Notes under the pieces: model-generated
Told to the model about the DNA's origin: nothing
Seen by the model: the letters and a program-made list of their open reading frames with translations, nothing else
Database searches by the model: none
Position numbers and translations under genes: made by a program
DNA from: Arthonia radiata
Lineage: Eukaryota > Ascomycota > Arthoniomycetes > Arthoniales > Arthoniaceae
Length of the DNA: 64,000 nucleotides
Direction: 5' to 3'
NCBI GenBank assembly: GCA_002989075.1
Contig: PSQN01000012.1
Location: forward strand, 930,001 to 994,000
Shown here: piece after piece, positions 39,905 through 54,265 of the stretch
Position numbering within the stretch: the stretch's first letter is position 1
Layout of the letters: every line of letters starts with the position of its first letter

Positions 39905-40750
39905 TACTAGTACTAGAAAGAAGCTCTCTAGTCTAGAAAAAGATATAATTACTATCTTAATTATATTATTTAAAAGTTAGTTTAAATACTATTAGTATTT
40001 TAGCTACTAATCTAAAATTCTAAATATAACTATAGTTTAAATTAAAGATAGATTAGAGTTAGATATAGACTTTATATAGAATACCTAGAAGTAAGAAATA
40101 TATTTATCTTTCTTTACTAATATAGAGTCTTTTTTAGTAGCTCTTATATTATAAGTCAAAATAGTTATAGCTATTACTCTTAAAATGGCTTATAATAATA
40201 CTCTTTAAGGTCTTATAACCTTAATTTTAGAAGCCTAATAAAGAGATATCTTTATAAAATAGAAAGTATTAGAGTTTAAATTATAAACTAGAAATAAAGA
40301 TTAATATAGTAACAAAATAGTAATAGATTACTATTAAGCTAGTATAAAAAATACTATATAAGTTAAATTAACTTATAATACTCTAATAAGGTCTAACTTA
40401 AACTCTAAGTTATTAAAGTATATAGAATAGTTAGTCAATAGCTATAGATTATTATACTAAGATAGTAAGATCTAGATACTAGAATACTCTATATTAAAGC
40501 TAGAAATTGTAAGCTAAAATTATAAGCTAAAATTATAATAATAAGCTTACTAGCTACTTTAAGGTTAAAAAGACTTTAGAGATTCTTAGATATAAATATA
40601 TATAGAAAAATATAGTAACTTATATTAAAAATTTTATTACTAAACTAAATATAATATATATTAGTATACTACTATAAAAAGATATAAGCTATATAGTAAA
40701 ATAGTAATAATACTAGTTCTAATTAACCTCTTTAAAGATCTATTTTTAGA

Positions 40751-41200
40751 TATTACGATCTTACTACATTAGGCTAGTACAAGGCTAAGCGTAGCCAGCC
40801 TTATTAAAGTATTATATAGTATACCCGACGACTTTAATATAGCGACGTTAGCAACGTCGCTATATTGTAATAGAATCTTAACTACGTAACAAAGAGATTG
40901 TTAGGACTGTTAAATATAGAGAAACATATTTATATACTTTAGACTATATAGCTAGACTAATAACCGACCTTAGAATAAACTTTAGTCTATTAACTTAATA
41001 TTTAAATATAAGTTTCTTAACTATATTTAAATAACGTACTTTACCTTCTATCTACTCTAGTTAAGCTTCTCTTACCTTTAGTAATCTATTTCGCCTTTTC
41101 TACCTTTTAGTCTCTAGTATATAAGATACCTACTACTAAGGTCGATAAGTAAATAAGATAAGTAAGCCTTAGTTTAGTTCTCTTAGTAACTAGCGTTATA
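40751..41200 (+). repeat. Gypsy-A copy 2, 5' LTR
   Basis: 450-bp LTR matching 1968-2417, 8721-9170 and 47398-47848. It contains the palindrome at 40839-40863, here partly altered. TTAGA precedes it. Confidence 0.92.
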
Positions 41201-44200
41201 CTTTAATAGACTTGCTACAAAAGTAGAGAAAGTAGATTAGTTATATCTACTACTTTAGCATCCAATAGCCGCAACGCTATAGATAGGTTAGCCAATAGGA
41301 TAGCTAGTACAAGTAAGATATCGGACGTTAATACTAAGATAGAAAAAAGCTTCTTAGGTAAACGTTTTAAAGTTACTTTATTTTTAATATGCTTAGCTAT
41401 ATACTTTAAAACTTACAAAGACTAGTTTCTGAACGACACTACTATAGTTTTATTTGCTATCTCTTATATAAACGGAGATACTTACAAGTAGGTTAAGTAT
41501 TATCTCGACGACTTTTTATTTACTCCGATAAAGAGTAGACGCGAGGATACCGATAAGTTCTTTACTAGCTTTATCTTCTTCTAGAAAAAGCTCCGAGAGA
41601 TCTTTAGTTAGACCGACGCTAAACGCGTCGCTACTAGAAAACTCCGGAACCTAAAACAAATAGGACTAGCAAGCAGTTATGCTACTAAATTTATATAGTA
41701 TACTAATTAAATAGAATAGAACAAGAAACTCCTTATTAAAACCTTTTACGAAGGACTTAAAGATTATATTAAGAAAATAATCTATATTTATAGAGAAAAA
41801 TTTAATAACTTCGATAGCTTTATACAACGAGCAAAGGAAATCGACGACAGCAACTTTAAAAGATAAATAGAAAAGAAGGGGAACCCTACTAATAGGTTCT
41901 ATAGAACAAAGAATCGAGTAAACTTACGATAAGACCGAGGCGATCTAATAAAGTTAAATTTTATAAAGTCTCGAGGGAAACTAAACAACCAGAAAAGAGA
42001 ACATAGAATAAAGAATAAGCTATACTTATATTGCAGAAAACTAGGGCATTAAGTTAAAGAATACTGTTCTAAGAAATAATAGTTTAATAGTACTAGTAGA
42101 AATAAAAACAACAATCGATCTTAGAAACCCCGTTTTCTACGACAATAGTTCAATATAACTATTTAGATACAGAAGGATACCTACTAGGTTACTTTCTACG
42201 AAAAGTACAACGAGCTAAACTTATTTAAGTTGTACGCAAACTGGGATACAGATAATAAGTTATGAGAGAAAATAAAAGAACGATAAATAAAACAGAAACA
42301 ACAGAAATCGTAGGACTAAAATAACATTGACTGTACTATTCCGAGGTATTAGATATAGAGTACCGTTACACTACACAAAACACTATTTTAGACCGTATAC
42401 TACGATAATAATTATACGATCTACAAATCTAATAAACAAGAATTAGAATAGTAGTCGAAGAAACCAATATCTTTAAAACAAGGTTTAATACAAGAATTAG
42501 GCCTTATTTAAGGACAACCTAGGTTACCTTATTTAGAAACCTAAGGGGAATTTAAGGAAGAATATACCGTAGACGCTAAGCAAGATAGCAGCTACGACGC
42601 GTTATAGATAAGATAACAGCTTAAAGACAAAAATATAAATTCTAATAATATAGAATTCTCGCTTAAGAACGATACTTACTAAAAGAGATAAACTCTAATC
42701 CGTTAGGAAGGAATAATATAGAGACTTTGTTAGTTAGCCTTTTACAATAGAAAGTTAAGCGCTAATAAAGATATTAACAATATTCTAAAATATATTTACT
42801 TACGTTTACGACGACTAGTAGACTATCTTATTAGAGATCTAGAATTACGTAGTTAGTACTAATATCTTTAACTAACAATATATAACCTATAGACACGACG
42901 GGTTTTAACTAGTAATAGTTGTATAATTAAAGCAAGGATCGTAAACAATAAACTAGACGTTATAATAAAAGCAGTACTAGAATACCTTATACAGGAATTC
43001 TTATAGCAAATTAACTGACAATAGGTTCTAATATCTAAAATACTCTAGAACGTATACAATTAACAGAAAAAAGACTAGATCGACTACTTTAAGGGTAGTA
43101 GTACCGGTTCGTCTAACGGTTAGACTCTCTAAGAGTTTAGCTCTATGCGAGCTTAGCTTTCTATAGAATATATCTGCATACTTAAGTAACAATAAACTAC
43201 AGAAACATTAAAATTATAATCGATTTAGGCGTAACAGGTAACTTTATCTCAATACGCTGCGTCGAGGAGTACTAAATACAAACACAAAAAAAGAAATTAC
43301 TCTACACACTATCTAGATTTTAAGGGGCAGAGGAAAGAGTTAACTATAAGACTTTACTAATAGGTATAATAATTAAAGACTATTAGAAAGAAATTACTTA
43401 CAATATTGTAGATATTAACCAGCACTATGCTGTGCTAGGTATACTCTAGTTGCAATAATATAATCTAAAAGTAGATTAGAGAACTAAGAAGCTACTCTTT
43501 ACTAGATATAAGTACTTTAGATAGGAGTCGTTCTACGAAATAGATACTCTATAAGCTATTTTTAGTAGTAAGAATAAGGAGCGCGATAAAGAACTTACGC
43601 AGGTTAGTACTACTATACTTCGATATTTAGATATCTTATAAGAGAAGTCTAATGTAGTATCTCGTCTATAGCTAACTATACAAAGATATAAATAAAAGAC
43701 AACTGTACGCTAACGATTCTATACGACAACAAGTACTCAGTTAATTACTAAAATACTAAAGAAATATAATTAATTTTGATATCTGTTTAAGAAGGCCGAG
43801 CCAAACTTAGCTCTTCTAGAACACAAACGGTAGGATTATACAATACCTTTATAAGAAGGTAAGACGCTAACATTTAATTTAATATACTTTCTATTAGAAG
43901 TAAAAAATTAAGCGCTCTGCGACTATCTTAATAAGAACCTTAAGAAAGGATTTATCTAGAAATTAACATTACTAGCCGAATACCTAATACTCTTTGTACC
44001 CAAGAAGAATAGCAAACTACGACTTTACGTAGATTATAGACAGCTAAACGGGATAACTATTAAAAATTAATACTCTTTACTATATATCAACAAAATAATA
44101 GACCAATTATACGATATACAATAGTTTATTAAGTTTGACCTACAAGGAGTATACAACCTAATTTATATAAAGAAAGGCAAAGAATAGAAAACAGCCTTCT

Positions 44201-47200
44201 ATACCAGACACAAACTTTTTGAGTATTGCGTTATACCCTTTAAGCTAATAAACGCACTAGTATTATTTTAAGAGCTAATTAACAATATACTTAGTAATTA
44301 CCTAAATATATTTATAACTACTTATTTAAATAATATCCTAGTATATAGCCGTATACTAAAAGAATATAAAAAATATATTAAAAAGGTATTAGAAAGATTA
44401 ATGCGTACCGATTTACAAATTAATATCGAGAAAATCTAGTTTTACCAACAATCTGTTAAATTTCTTAGATTTATAATTATTAAGCACAGTCTTTAAATAG
44501 AAGATTTAAAGATTCAATTCGTTTTAACCTAGCTTATACTAAAGAATATAAAATAATTGCAACAGTTTCTTAGTTTTATTAATTATTACAGACAATAAAT
44601 ATTCAGCTTTAGCCGAATTACAGCACCGCTATCTTAACAGACAAAATAATCGATAGGATTCTTCTAGACGCAAAAAGAACAATTAGTATTTAAAGAGCTT
44701 AAGAAAGCTTTTAAAATTAAACCCGTACTAGCAATATTTAACTCTAACCTACCGATTATTATAGAAACAGACGCGTTAGACTATGTAATTAGAGTATATA
44801 TAAGTTAAAACAATAAGAAAGGAAAGCTTAGACCAGTAGCTTTCTACTCAAAAAAAATGTTACTTATAGAACAGAACTATAATATTTACAATAAAGAGCT
44901 TTTAGCTATTATAGCAGTATTTAAGATATAGCGAGCTTACCTAGAAGAAGCGAACTATACAATTATAGTATATATAGACTATAAGAATCTAACTTACTTT
45001 ACAACAATAAAGAAACTTAACTGCAGACAAGTTAGATAGTTAGAGACTATAGCTCTATACAACTTTATTATTACCTATAAAAAGGGTTCCAAAAACGACA
45101 GAGCCGACGCTCTAAGCCGACGTCTAGATTACCTTAATAATAAGAAATACGTCGAACACGCAATATTTTAAGAATACAATAATAAGATTAGATACAATTA
45201 ATTAGCTATAACAATCAAATTTATTATCGAACTAGACAGCCGAATTCTAGACATCCTAAACGACTCTAAGATCTACTAGGAAAACGAGAGACGATACCTA
45301 GGATTAACTAAGAACAATAGAGGCTACTACGAATTCTAAGGCAAAATCTACGTTCTAAGAAATCTAATCTAATATATTATTAGTAACTTTTATAATAACC
45401 CAACAAAAGGGCACAAAGGTATTAATAATACTATTAAAAAGATTATACGAACTTATTATATCCCGAAAATTAGACACTACGTCGAGAATTATATCTAAAA
45501 ATATAATATATACGTAAGAACCAAGCATCTAAGTTATTTACTATATAGTAAACTACAACTACTAAAAACACCTAAGAGACTATAGTATACAGTCTTACTA
45601 GACTTTATTACTAAGTTGCTAATCTCTAAGGATCTACTTATAGAGATAGCTTACGATACTACTCTAGTTATATACAACAAACTAATAAAGTACGCATACT
45701 TCGTACCTTACAAAGAAGCTAGCAATTTAGAACAATTAGTATATATATTCCTTTAAATTATCCTAGCAAACTATAGTTAACTACAAAAAATTGTCTTAGA
45801 CAGAGACTAAAAATTTATCTTACAATTTTAAATATCTCTAATACAGCAACTAGGAACAAAATAAAGGATATCTATATTATTTTATCTATAAACAGACAGA
45901 TAGACAGAACAAACAAATTAAACACTAAAATAGTATCTACGGGCATACATTAACTACTAGTAAAACGACTAGATACAATTACTATTAGTAGCGCAAGCAG
46001 CGTACAACGATATAAAGAACGATATAACTAAGATAATACCGTTCTATATCTTATACGGCTATTACCCTCTTTAAGGTAAATAACTATAAAACACTACAGA
46101 AAACGATACTGCTACGTAAATAGCAACGAATATAAAAACCCTGTACCAGCAGTTAAAGGCTAACAGCGAGTTTATTAACAAATAAACAAGAAAATAGTAC
46201 AATAAGTTAAGATTTACTCTAAATATAGGCATAAAAGAGGGAAAAAGAGCTTACTTGCTTATAAGAAACATAAAAACTATTAAATTAAGTAAGAAACTCG
46301 ACTATATTAAGATAAAACCGTTTAAAATCTTACAGCAATTAGAACCCGTAACATTTAAACTTAAACTCTTAAAGACAATAAGAATACATTCTGTATTTTA
46401 TATAGTACTATTGAAACTAGCCTACTTCCGAGAGATACAACAACCCAACTTAGAGATCCTTTTTAACAATTAAGAACCCGAGTATAAGGTTAAAACGATT
46501 TAAGCTTATAAACAACATCGAGGCAAACAACAGTATCTTATAAAATAGAAAGAATAATCCGAATATAAAAATTAATGGGAACTAAAATAAAACCTAACTA
46601 ACTATAAAGATACTATTTAACAATATTAAAACTAGAATATTAGTTAGTTATAGCAGTACTAATATTCTAATCTACTATCTAGTACGCCTCGCTAGTATCT
46701 AGATTACCTACAAACAAACTAGCCTACTATATTAGTAGCCTACTATCTAACTTTAGAAATAGATTGCTATAAAAATCTATACTTAGGCTACTTAGTATAT
46801 CTATAATATTACTACTAAATATAGCTACTAGCTATTCTTCCTCAAACAATATATTATTCTAATTTATTTTATTTTGCGTCTAAATATATAATCTTTTGAG
46901 CTTCTTCTTTAAATCTACTACCGCTACTTTAACAGCTTCGCGCTACCTTTTCGCCGTACAAACAACTTTCTTCTCTTCCGCTAGACGCTTGCGTTGCCCT
47001 TAGAGAGCATCTAATACCTATAGATACTAAGAACAGATACTCTAAGCTAAAAATAAGTTAAACTAATACAAAAAACAAACGTAAGATAGAAACTAACTAT
47101 CTTCTAACGACAAACAAACGTTATATAACTTCTTATCGCGAGTATATACGAAATACGATACCTTTCTAGACTTTAGAACACACTTTTTATTTAGATAAGA

Positions 47201-47397
47201 GTAACGGAAATACGAAGGCATCTCTTAACTATAGACTTTAGTAAGAATAGTATTAATCTTAAGCGCTTTATTAGTATTAGAAACTTTCTTAACTTTAAAT
47301 ATAACGGCTTATAGAATTAGATCTACTATAGGACAACAACAAGGTTTTAATATCTTTAGGGCTGTTAAGAACAACTAGTCTTAAAGAGGAGACCTCG

Positions 47398-47848
47398 TAT
47401 TACGATCTTACTACATTAGACTAGTATAAGGCTGAGCGCAGCTAGCCTTATTAGAGTATTATATAGTATACCCGATAACTTTAATATAGCGACGTTAGCG
47501 ACGTCGCTATATCGCAATAGAATTCTAACTACGCGACAAAGAGATTGTTAAGACCGTTAGATACAGAGAAACATACCTATATACCTTAGACTATATAGCT
47601 AAACTAATAACCGACCTTAAGATAGACTTTAGTCTATTAACTTAATATCTAAATATAAGTTTCTTAACTATATTTAGGTAACGTACTTTATCTTCTATCT
47701 ACTTTAGTTAAGCCCCTCTTACCTTTAGTAATCTATTTTGTCTCTCCTACCTTTTAGTCTCTAGTACACAAGATACCCACCACTAAGGTCGATAAGTATA
47801 CAAGGTAAGTGAGCCTTAGTTCGGTTCTCTTAGCGATCGGCGTTACAT
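47398..47848 (+). repeat. Gypsy-A copy 2, 3' LTR
   Basis: 451-bp LTR ending GGCGTTACA and followed by the TTAGA duplication. The palindrome lies at 47486-47510. A 66-codon frame at 47809-48009 crosses from this LTR into Gypsy-B integrase and is not a gene. Confidence 0.92.
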
Positions 47849-50800
47849 TAGACTTTATTATTAAACTACTAATAGTATATTTAAAGAATAGAAAGATTAT
47901 TAATACAATTCTTATAGTTATTAACTACTTTTTAAAGTTTATAACCTATATTCTAGTTAGTAAAACTATAGATACTATAGAGCTAGTAGAAGTACTTTAT
48001 AAGTATTAGATAAATATATTAGAATTTCTAAGAAGTCTTTTATTTAATAGAGAATCTATATTTACTAGCTTATACTAGAGTATCTTTTACTAATATTTAG
48101 CTATAAAATAAAGATTAAGTATAGTATTTTACTTTTAAACTAATAGCTAAACTAAGTACTAGAACTAGAAGCTTAAAAGCTACTTATATATCTATATCTC
48201 TTAGAATTAGAATAATTAGTATAAGTATTTAAAAGAAGCTACTTTTATATATAACTTAAAAATCTATTTATTAATAAAAATCTTACTAGTTAAATATATA
48301 TTTAGTTATATTATAAATATACTAGATAGCGTACTACTACTAGATTAGTACTACTCTATAGTTAAACTAACCTATCTTTCTATTAGTAAGAATATCTTCT
48401 ATTAAGAGAGAAGGTAGCTTAAATTAGAATACTCTATAGTAGTTAAGTATATAAAAGAATACCTTCTTTACTAATAAAAAATAAAGTAGTAGCTAGAAAA
48501 AGCTGAGTATTTATAGATAGAATAGTATATTACTGAGTATATACTAAAATACTATATAGTAGGTAATCTAGTACTACTATTATTAAAGAATCTTAAAATA
48601 AAGAGGCTAATAAAGAAGCTTAATAATTAAAGCTTAGAACTATTTAAAATTCTTAAGAAAGTAAATAAATAAGCTTATTAGCTAGTACTACTAAATTTCT
48701 ACTATATCTACTCTACCTTCTATATATTCTTACTAAAGCTATATTACTATTAATCTAGTATAGAACTACTTAGTCTAGTTAAGGTTAATAGTAGTAAAAA
48801 ATAGCTTATTAAGATAATTTACTTTAAAATTAAGAATAAAGACTAGTATTAAACTAAGTAGTATAGGTAGTTAAAGATAAATAATATAATAAAGCTATAG
48901 GTATGTTCTAAAGACTCTAGTACTCTTAAGAAATTTAAGAAGTATAAAGATACTAAGTTAAAAATTAAGTATTTAAGATAAAATAGATAATATAGATAAA
49001 AAAGAGCTATAAGCCTATATAATTAGTCTATAATATAATACTAAAGAAAAGATAGAATATCTTAAGTATAGTTTAGAATATAGAATTAGTATAGTATTAA
49101 ACTCAAAGACTATTTATATATAATTATAAAGCTTAAGCTAGAAGAAAGCTAAAATAAGACTTATATAAGAAGAAAATATAGAACTATTCTAATAAGCTAA
49201 AAAAAACTACTTATATAGACTAAACTCTAGCTAAATAAAAGATAGAAAACTATAAGAAGACTATCTAAACTAGTACTAAAGTTAGTATAGATTAGTAATA
49301 TAATACTATTTAACTTAGCTATAACTATTATTAATATAGTTCTAAATCTAGTTAACTAGATCTACTATGGCTAGATTATTAGAGGCCTTATTTATAGGTA
49401 GCTAAGAGCTATATAACCTAATACTAGAATTAAAGCTTTAGTATAGTTACTTAATATATTTAAAGTTCTTAGTATTAGTCTTATTAACTAACTTATTATT
49501 TAGATTATACTACTAGGTCTATAGCTAAATATAAAAGATATAGAGTAGAGTAAGATAGTATTTATAAAAAACCTTTTATTATTCTAAATATTCTTACTAG
49601 TAGTTAAACAAAAGTTAGTATATATAAGAATGTTATAGGTATATTTCTATTAAGTAGAGACCTAGTATATATTAATATAAAGTTAATTAGTATCTAAGAT
49701 AGAGAGTATTAGACTTACTATCTTATACTTATTCTCTAACCTTCTAATACTAGTATAGTAAGTATACTTAGTATACTATCTCTTAGACTACTTATAAGTT
49801 TAGTCTTTATAATACTTAAAGTTAGAGTTTATAGAAGAACTACTATATATAGCTATATTACTAAATAAGGTCTTTATATAATAGTAGTATACTAGAATAT
49901 AAGCCTCTAGCTAAGGCTAGATTAATATAAATATACTATAAAAGATAGAGTTTAAAGAGATAAACTAATAAGACTTTATAGGTAACTAAGACTTATAAGT
50001 AGTACTATAGTAAGATAGAAAGTAGATAATTTTATTATTATTAAAATTATTCTTATAAATAAAATACTTTTAGTAAGCTAGAAATACTATTAGATAGACT
50101 AAAATAAAGTAGTAAGAGATAGTAGACTTATAAAAAGTTTTAGAAGCTAGAGATATACTATCTAGTTTAAAAGAGTATAGAACTAGAAAAGCTACTAATA
50201 ACTCTAAAATTAGTAAAGTTAGCTTTAAAGTCTTTTTCTTATAAAAGCTATATAAAATAGCTTTAAAATTAGTAGTAGCTTTAAAATCCTTAATACTATA
50301 AGTTAAGTAATAGATTAAAGTTATAGAGAAGCTAGACTCTGTACTAGATTAGTTAATAGAAGTAAAGTTTAATATAGTAAAGATTATAAAGATAGATTAG
50401 AGATAATCTAATACTAAATTAGCTATAAAGTTATTATCTAAAAAGAGAAGTAAAGGCTTACTAAGAAAGAAAAGCTTATAAGCTAAGTAGAATAGTACAA
50501 TAATATTAAAGAAAGAAAGAAAAAGTTTAAAAGAGTAGAAGTCTTATTTTATATATATTATTAGATACCAATAATAAAGTCTCTACTTATAGGTACTAAT
50601 ATAGAAGTAAAGAAGCCTATTTATATAGCTTACTACTACTTATATAGAGGTATTTAATTAGTAAAAGTATATATAAAAGTATATAAGTAAATATAAATTT
50701 AGATAAAAATAATATAAAATCTTACTATTAAGCTTATAACTTAGACTTAAAAGCTTTAAATTAAAAGTAAAGCTTAGTACTATAACTTAGTATTATAGAA

Positions 50801-50986
50801 AATTAATACTAAATAATATATAGAATAATAGTAAGTAATATTACTCTTTTTCTAACTAAATATAAATATAAGCTAGTAGGTTTTAAATAAGCTTATTACT
50901 CTATATAAGATAATAAATAGAAGGTATAATAGATATAGTAGATTATATCTAGAATAAGGGTAATTCTTCTTAAGAGGAAAGATAGT

Positions 50987-51182
50987 TATAATATATAAAT
51001 ATTCTAATAGTAAATTAGAATAGAATATTATCTCTTTAAAAAGGCTATAATTCTAGAAGAATATCTTTTATTTAGTAGATATATTCCTTTCTTTTTTTCT
51101 TAATAATTAGCCTAAATATAAATAGAGCCTATTTAGGCCCTTTTTACTATCTAATTGCTCTCTCCTCTATACTTAGATTATA
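50987..51182 (+). repeat. Gypsy-B copy 3, 3' LTR
   Basis: 196-bp LTR aligned with 39585-39780, strongly RIP-mutated, preceded by a purine-rich tract (AAGAGGAAAGATAG). The partner target duplication cannot be tested because the 5' end is lost. Confidence 0.85.
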
Positions 51183-51736
51183 TAGATACTTTCTCTAACT
51201 TCTTCTTTCTATTAATCTATACTAATTCTAGACTACTATCTTTAGTCTTATATAATTACTTAACCTCTCTAGAGCTACTATTTTAGTAATACTTTTAATA
51301 CTAATTTTTCTACTTAGCTTTCTTAGCTTAAAGCTATTATAGCTGAATTAGATTTTTATTATTTTTAGTATAAAAGATAGCCTAAAATACTATAAAATCT
51401 TCTGGTTAATACTTAATTAGTTTAATAATAGACTTATTATCTAGATACTATTAAAGTTCTTAATAGAATTATATATTTAGGTTATTATCTTTAGCTAGTT
51501 ACTCTAGTAATAATACTTAGAGTACTATCTTAGTTTATAGAGTAGTAACTATTAAAGCTTTATACTTAGATAAGATTAATAATACTTTTTACTATAATAG
51601 AATCTATTCTATAGAGTTAGAATCTTTTATATTTCTTACTAACTATCTTACTTAGTATCTATTAGTTATATCTTACTAAAGAATACTTAAATAGTTTAAT
51701 AGGTTAGTATTATTATTAGATATAATATAACAGTCT
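51183..51736. other. unclassified RIP-degraded DNA
   Basis: About 550 bp between the Gypsy-B LTR and the Gypsy-C-type LTR. There is no recognisable motif on either strand. If 51737-52007 is a 5' LTR on the minus strand, this could be decayed leader or gag sequence of Gypsy-C, but I see no direct support. Confidence 0.45.
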
Positions 51737-52007
51737 TTAGTAGGTATTAATAGATAAACTTATTAACTATATAGAGAAATAATAGAATTCTAAAGCTATA
51801 AAATAACTATCTAAAAAGCTAGAGCTATTATTTAAGTTAGTTAGAATTACTTACTAGCCTTTACCTTTATCTAGATAACTAGAAGGTAGTATTAATAGAA
51901 GGTAAACTAAAAGATAATCTATAGTAAGAAATAGTCTTTCTAATATAGTAGATATATTAATAGCTTCTAAATATAGTAAATAGTTAATTTAAACTAATTT
52001 TATAATA
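51737..52007 (-). repeat. second Gypsy-C-type LTR (solo or orphan)
   Basis: About 271 bp matching 1758-1967 plus 9171-9248. Unlike that copy it is uninterrupted, and so shows the empty site of Gypsy-A copy 1 (GAAATAGTCTTTC near 51930). It is not followed by the Gypsy-C polypurine tract at 52008, so it is not a 3' LTR of the same arrangement. It is either a solo LTR or the 5' LTR of a lost element. Confidence 0.6.
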
Positions 52008-53550
52008 AAAATAATAGTATACTTAGTATAAAGATTAATAAATTTATTTAGAAGTAGAATACTCTTCTTAATAATAATATAGTAGTAATTAAGTACTATC
52101 TATATATATATAATATTATTAATTCTATAGTTGAAACTCTTTAAATATTCTTAATATTATACTATTAAATATTAAACTTTAAAAGAACTATAAGAATAAA
52201 ACTAAAATAAATAGTTTTAAGACTTAAATAGATAAGCTTAATAATAGTAAGTAAGGCTACTTTTTAGATATTAGACTTTAGTATATATATACTATTAAAA
52301 TAACCTTTTTTATCTTAAAATAAAATAATAGACCTATAGTTTAGAAAAACAGCTATCTATATTAACTATTTATAGGGTTACTATAATAGATTTATAGAAA
52401 TTTAAAGAACCCTTATTATAAAAAAGAAGCTCAACTTTCTATTTAGCTATCTAGTTAAACTCTTTTAAGATATTACTATATAATAGAATTTAACTATTAT
52501 TATAATTTTATACTATATTTATCTTAAGTCTATAGTCTAATAATAGCTTAAAAAAGATACTTAGTATTTTCCTTAATCTTTAGATAGATAGTAGTAAATA
52601 AAGTATTCCTATAATATTTTTTATTTATTTTTATTTATATTATAGTAATTCAATAAGAGTAAGGTTCTATAAATCTAAAATATTTTTAATACTTATAATT
52701 ATTTATTTACTAAGCTTAATAAGATTAATAAAAAGCTTAAATATATGTTAGTTTAATAGTAAAAAAATCTCTATTAAGATTTTAGTAAATACTATATAAT
52801 ATTTTAAAAGTACTATAGCTAAATATAAAAGTCTTTTAGTTACCTTTATAGAGTTATAATATTTATTAATCTAATAAATTATATAGTCTGTTTTGTATTT
52901 AATTTAGATACTTAGAACTATAATACAGTTATATATAGAGAAATAAGTAGTAAATACTATAGTAAAGCTTCTTTCTACTTAGTATTATTATTAGAATTAG
53001 TTCTATAGAGCTAAGCTTATTAATATATTTAAAAACTTTTATATAAATTAAAATATTAATGTTATACTTTAGAATTCTTAGTAGATTAAAGAATAATCTA
53101 TTAGTACTATAATATATAATATCTAGTAGTAATATAGTAAGTAAAGGCTAAGTTATAATATATCTAAAAATAGATAATTTTATTACTATATTAAAATAAT
53201 CTTTTTACTAATAGGTTTATATAGACTTAATTACTTTTAGTCTCTCTAATATAAATCTATTATTAACTTAAATATAATATAAATTATATTTTCTATATCT
53301 TATCTATATAGTATATAATATACTAGTAATTCTTTTTAGTAGTATAGACTATAAATAAGAGTTCTTATATACTTATATCATTATTAGCTTTAATTAAGTA
53401 TTTACTTCTAAGACTATTAGTAATATTATACTTATATATAGAAAAGATATAGAAAATAATAAGTAAATTTAGCTTAATATAATACTAGAGGGTATACTAG
53501 AAGAGATAGATAATATTAAAGCTCTATAATATTACTTAAGAAGAAACTAA

Positions 53551-53630
53551 TAGTAGTAATAGTAGTAGTAGTACTCTAGCTTAGCTTTAAGTTACTAGTA
53601 TTTAATATTATCTTTTAGTAGTAGTAGTAA
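53551..53630. repeat. interrupted TAG trinucleotide tracts
   Basis: Two TAG runs, at 53551-53573 and 53616-53630, separated by a short non-repeat stretch. They belong to a cluster of similar tracts up to 54,590. Confidence 0.7.
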
Positions 53631-53864
53631 TACCTCTATAATTATCTTTATTATCTATTAATAGTCTATATAATAGCTATATATAGAAGATTTATAGAAA
53701 ATTTATAAGAGATTTATAGAAAATTTATAGTACTTTTATAAGAATAGAACTAAAGATATTCTTTATTAAATTACTTAAAGCTAATAGCGTATTAGTAGTA
53801 GAAATCTAATACTATTAGTAAGCTATTACTAACTAAGTTTAAGATTAATAACTAAGGTATAGAA

Positions 53865-53981
53865 GTATAAGTAGATAGAGAAGGTCTTATAAGAGCTATA
53901 GAGGTAAGAGTAGGTAGAGAAGGCTTTATAAGAGCTATAGAGATAGAAGTAGATAGATAAGGCTATATAAGAGCTATAAAG
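53865..53981. repeat. 39-bp minisatellite, three units
   Basis: Three consecutive 39-bp units (53865-53903, 53904-53942, 53943-53981), each containing AAGAGCTATA and differing at a few positions. The length is a multiple of three, which would fit an origin as a repeated 13-residue coding motif, but no open frame remains. Confidence 0.8.
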
Positions 53982-54001
53982 ATAAAAAGTAGTAATATTA
54001 A

Positions 54002-54034
<33 letters not shown>
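54002..54034. repeat. (TAG)11 microsatellite
   Basis: Eleven perfect TAG units. RIP of CA to TA would turn a CAG run into exactly this. In ordinary DNA a pure TAG run of this length is unusual. Confidence 0.9.
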
Positions 54035-54265
54035 GCCTCTATTCTATATAGTATTATATTACTTATAATTAATAATAGTAAGCTATATATTTATATACCT
54101 CTAGTCTATTATATACTTAGTATTTATAAGAGTAAAGCTAAGAGAGAGGCTCTATAAGAAGAGAAGACTATTTTCTATATTTATAGTATATAGATAGTAA
54201 TATACTATATTCTAGATATTCTTATATAGAAGATTATATATTATATCTAGAGAATCCTTACTATA

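Larger units (their letters stand above)
40751..47848 (+). mobile_element. Gypsy-A copy 2, nested Ty3/Gypsy chromovirus fossil
   Basis: 7.1-kb broken element with LTRs of 450 and 451 bp and a perfect 5-bp target duplication, TTAGA (40746-40750 and 47849-47853). The same Gypsy-B site without the insert is visible near 23,090. Parts: gag with a CCHC remnant near 42,005-42,060, protease remnant near 43,213-43,250 (VTGNFIS), RT about 43,930-44,460, RNase H about 44,690-45,170, integrase about 45,300-46,230, and chromodomain about 46,470-46,620 (QQYLIK motif). The integrase C-terminus still reads open for 72 codons at 46255-46473. It is less mutated than the Gypsy-B copy around it, and broken many times. 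Confidence 0.93.
39905..51182 (+). mobile_element. Gypsy-B copy 3, 5'-truncated and interrupted fossil
   Basis: Matches Gypsy-B copy 2 from about 35,630 to its end, in two pieces: 39905-40750 and 47849-51182. Gypsy-A copy 2 lies between them, inside the integrase core. The left end begins shortly after RNase H, so the 5' LTR, gag and RT are gone. The right end has a complete 196-bp LTR at 50987-51182. It is more decayed than copies 1 and 2: sites with CG or GC runs there are here turned to TA. It is probably the oldest Gypsy-B copy, or the one exposed to most RIP cycles. Confidence 0.87.

Noticed and set aside
46255-46473. 72-codon plus-strand open frame as a possible gene
   Set aside because: It is the integrase C-terminus of Gypsy-A copy 2 just before the chromodomain.
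47809-48009. 66-codon plus-strand open frame as a fusion gene
   Set aside because: It begins in the Gypsy-A LTR and runs into Gypsy-B integrase sequence across the insertion junction; no gene is implied.
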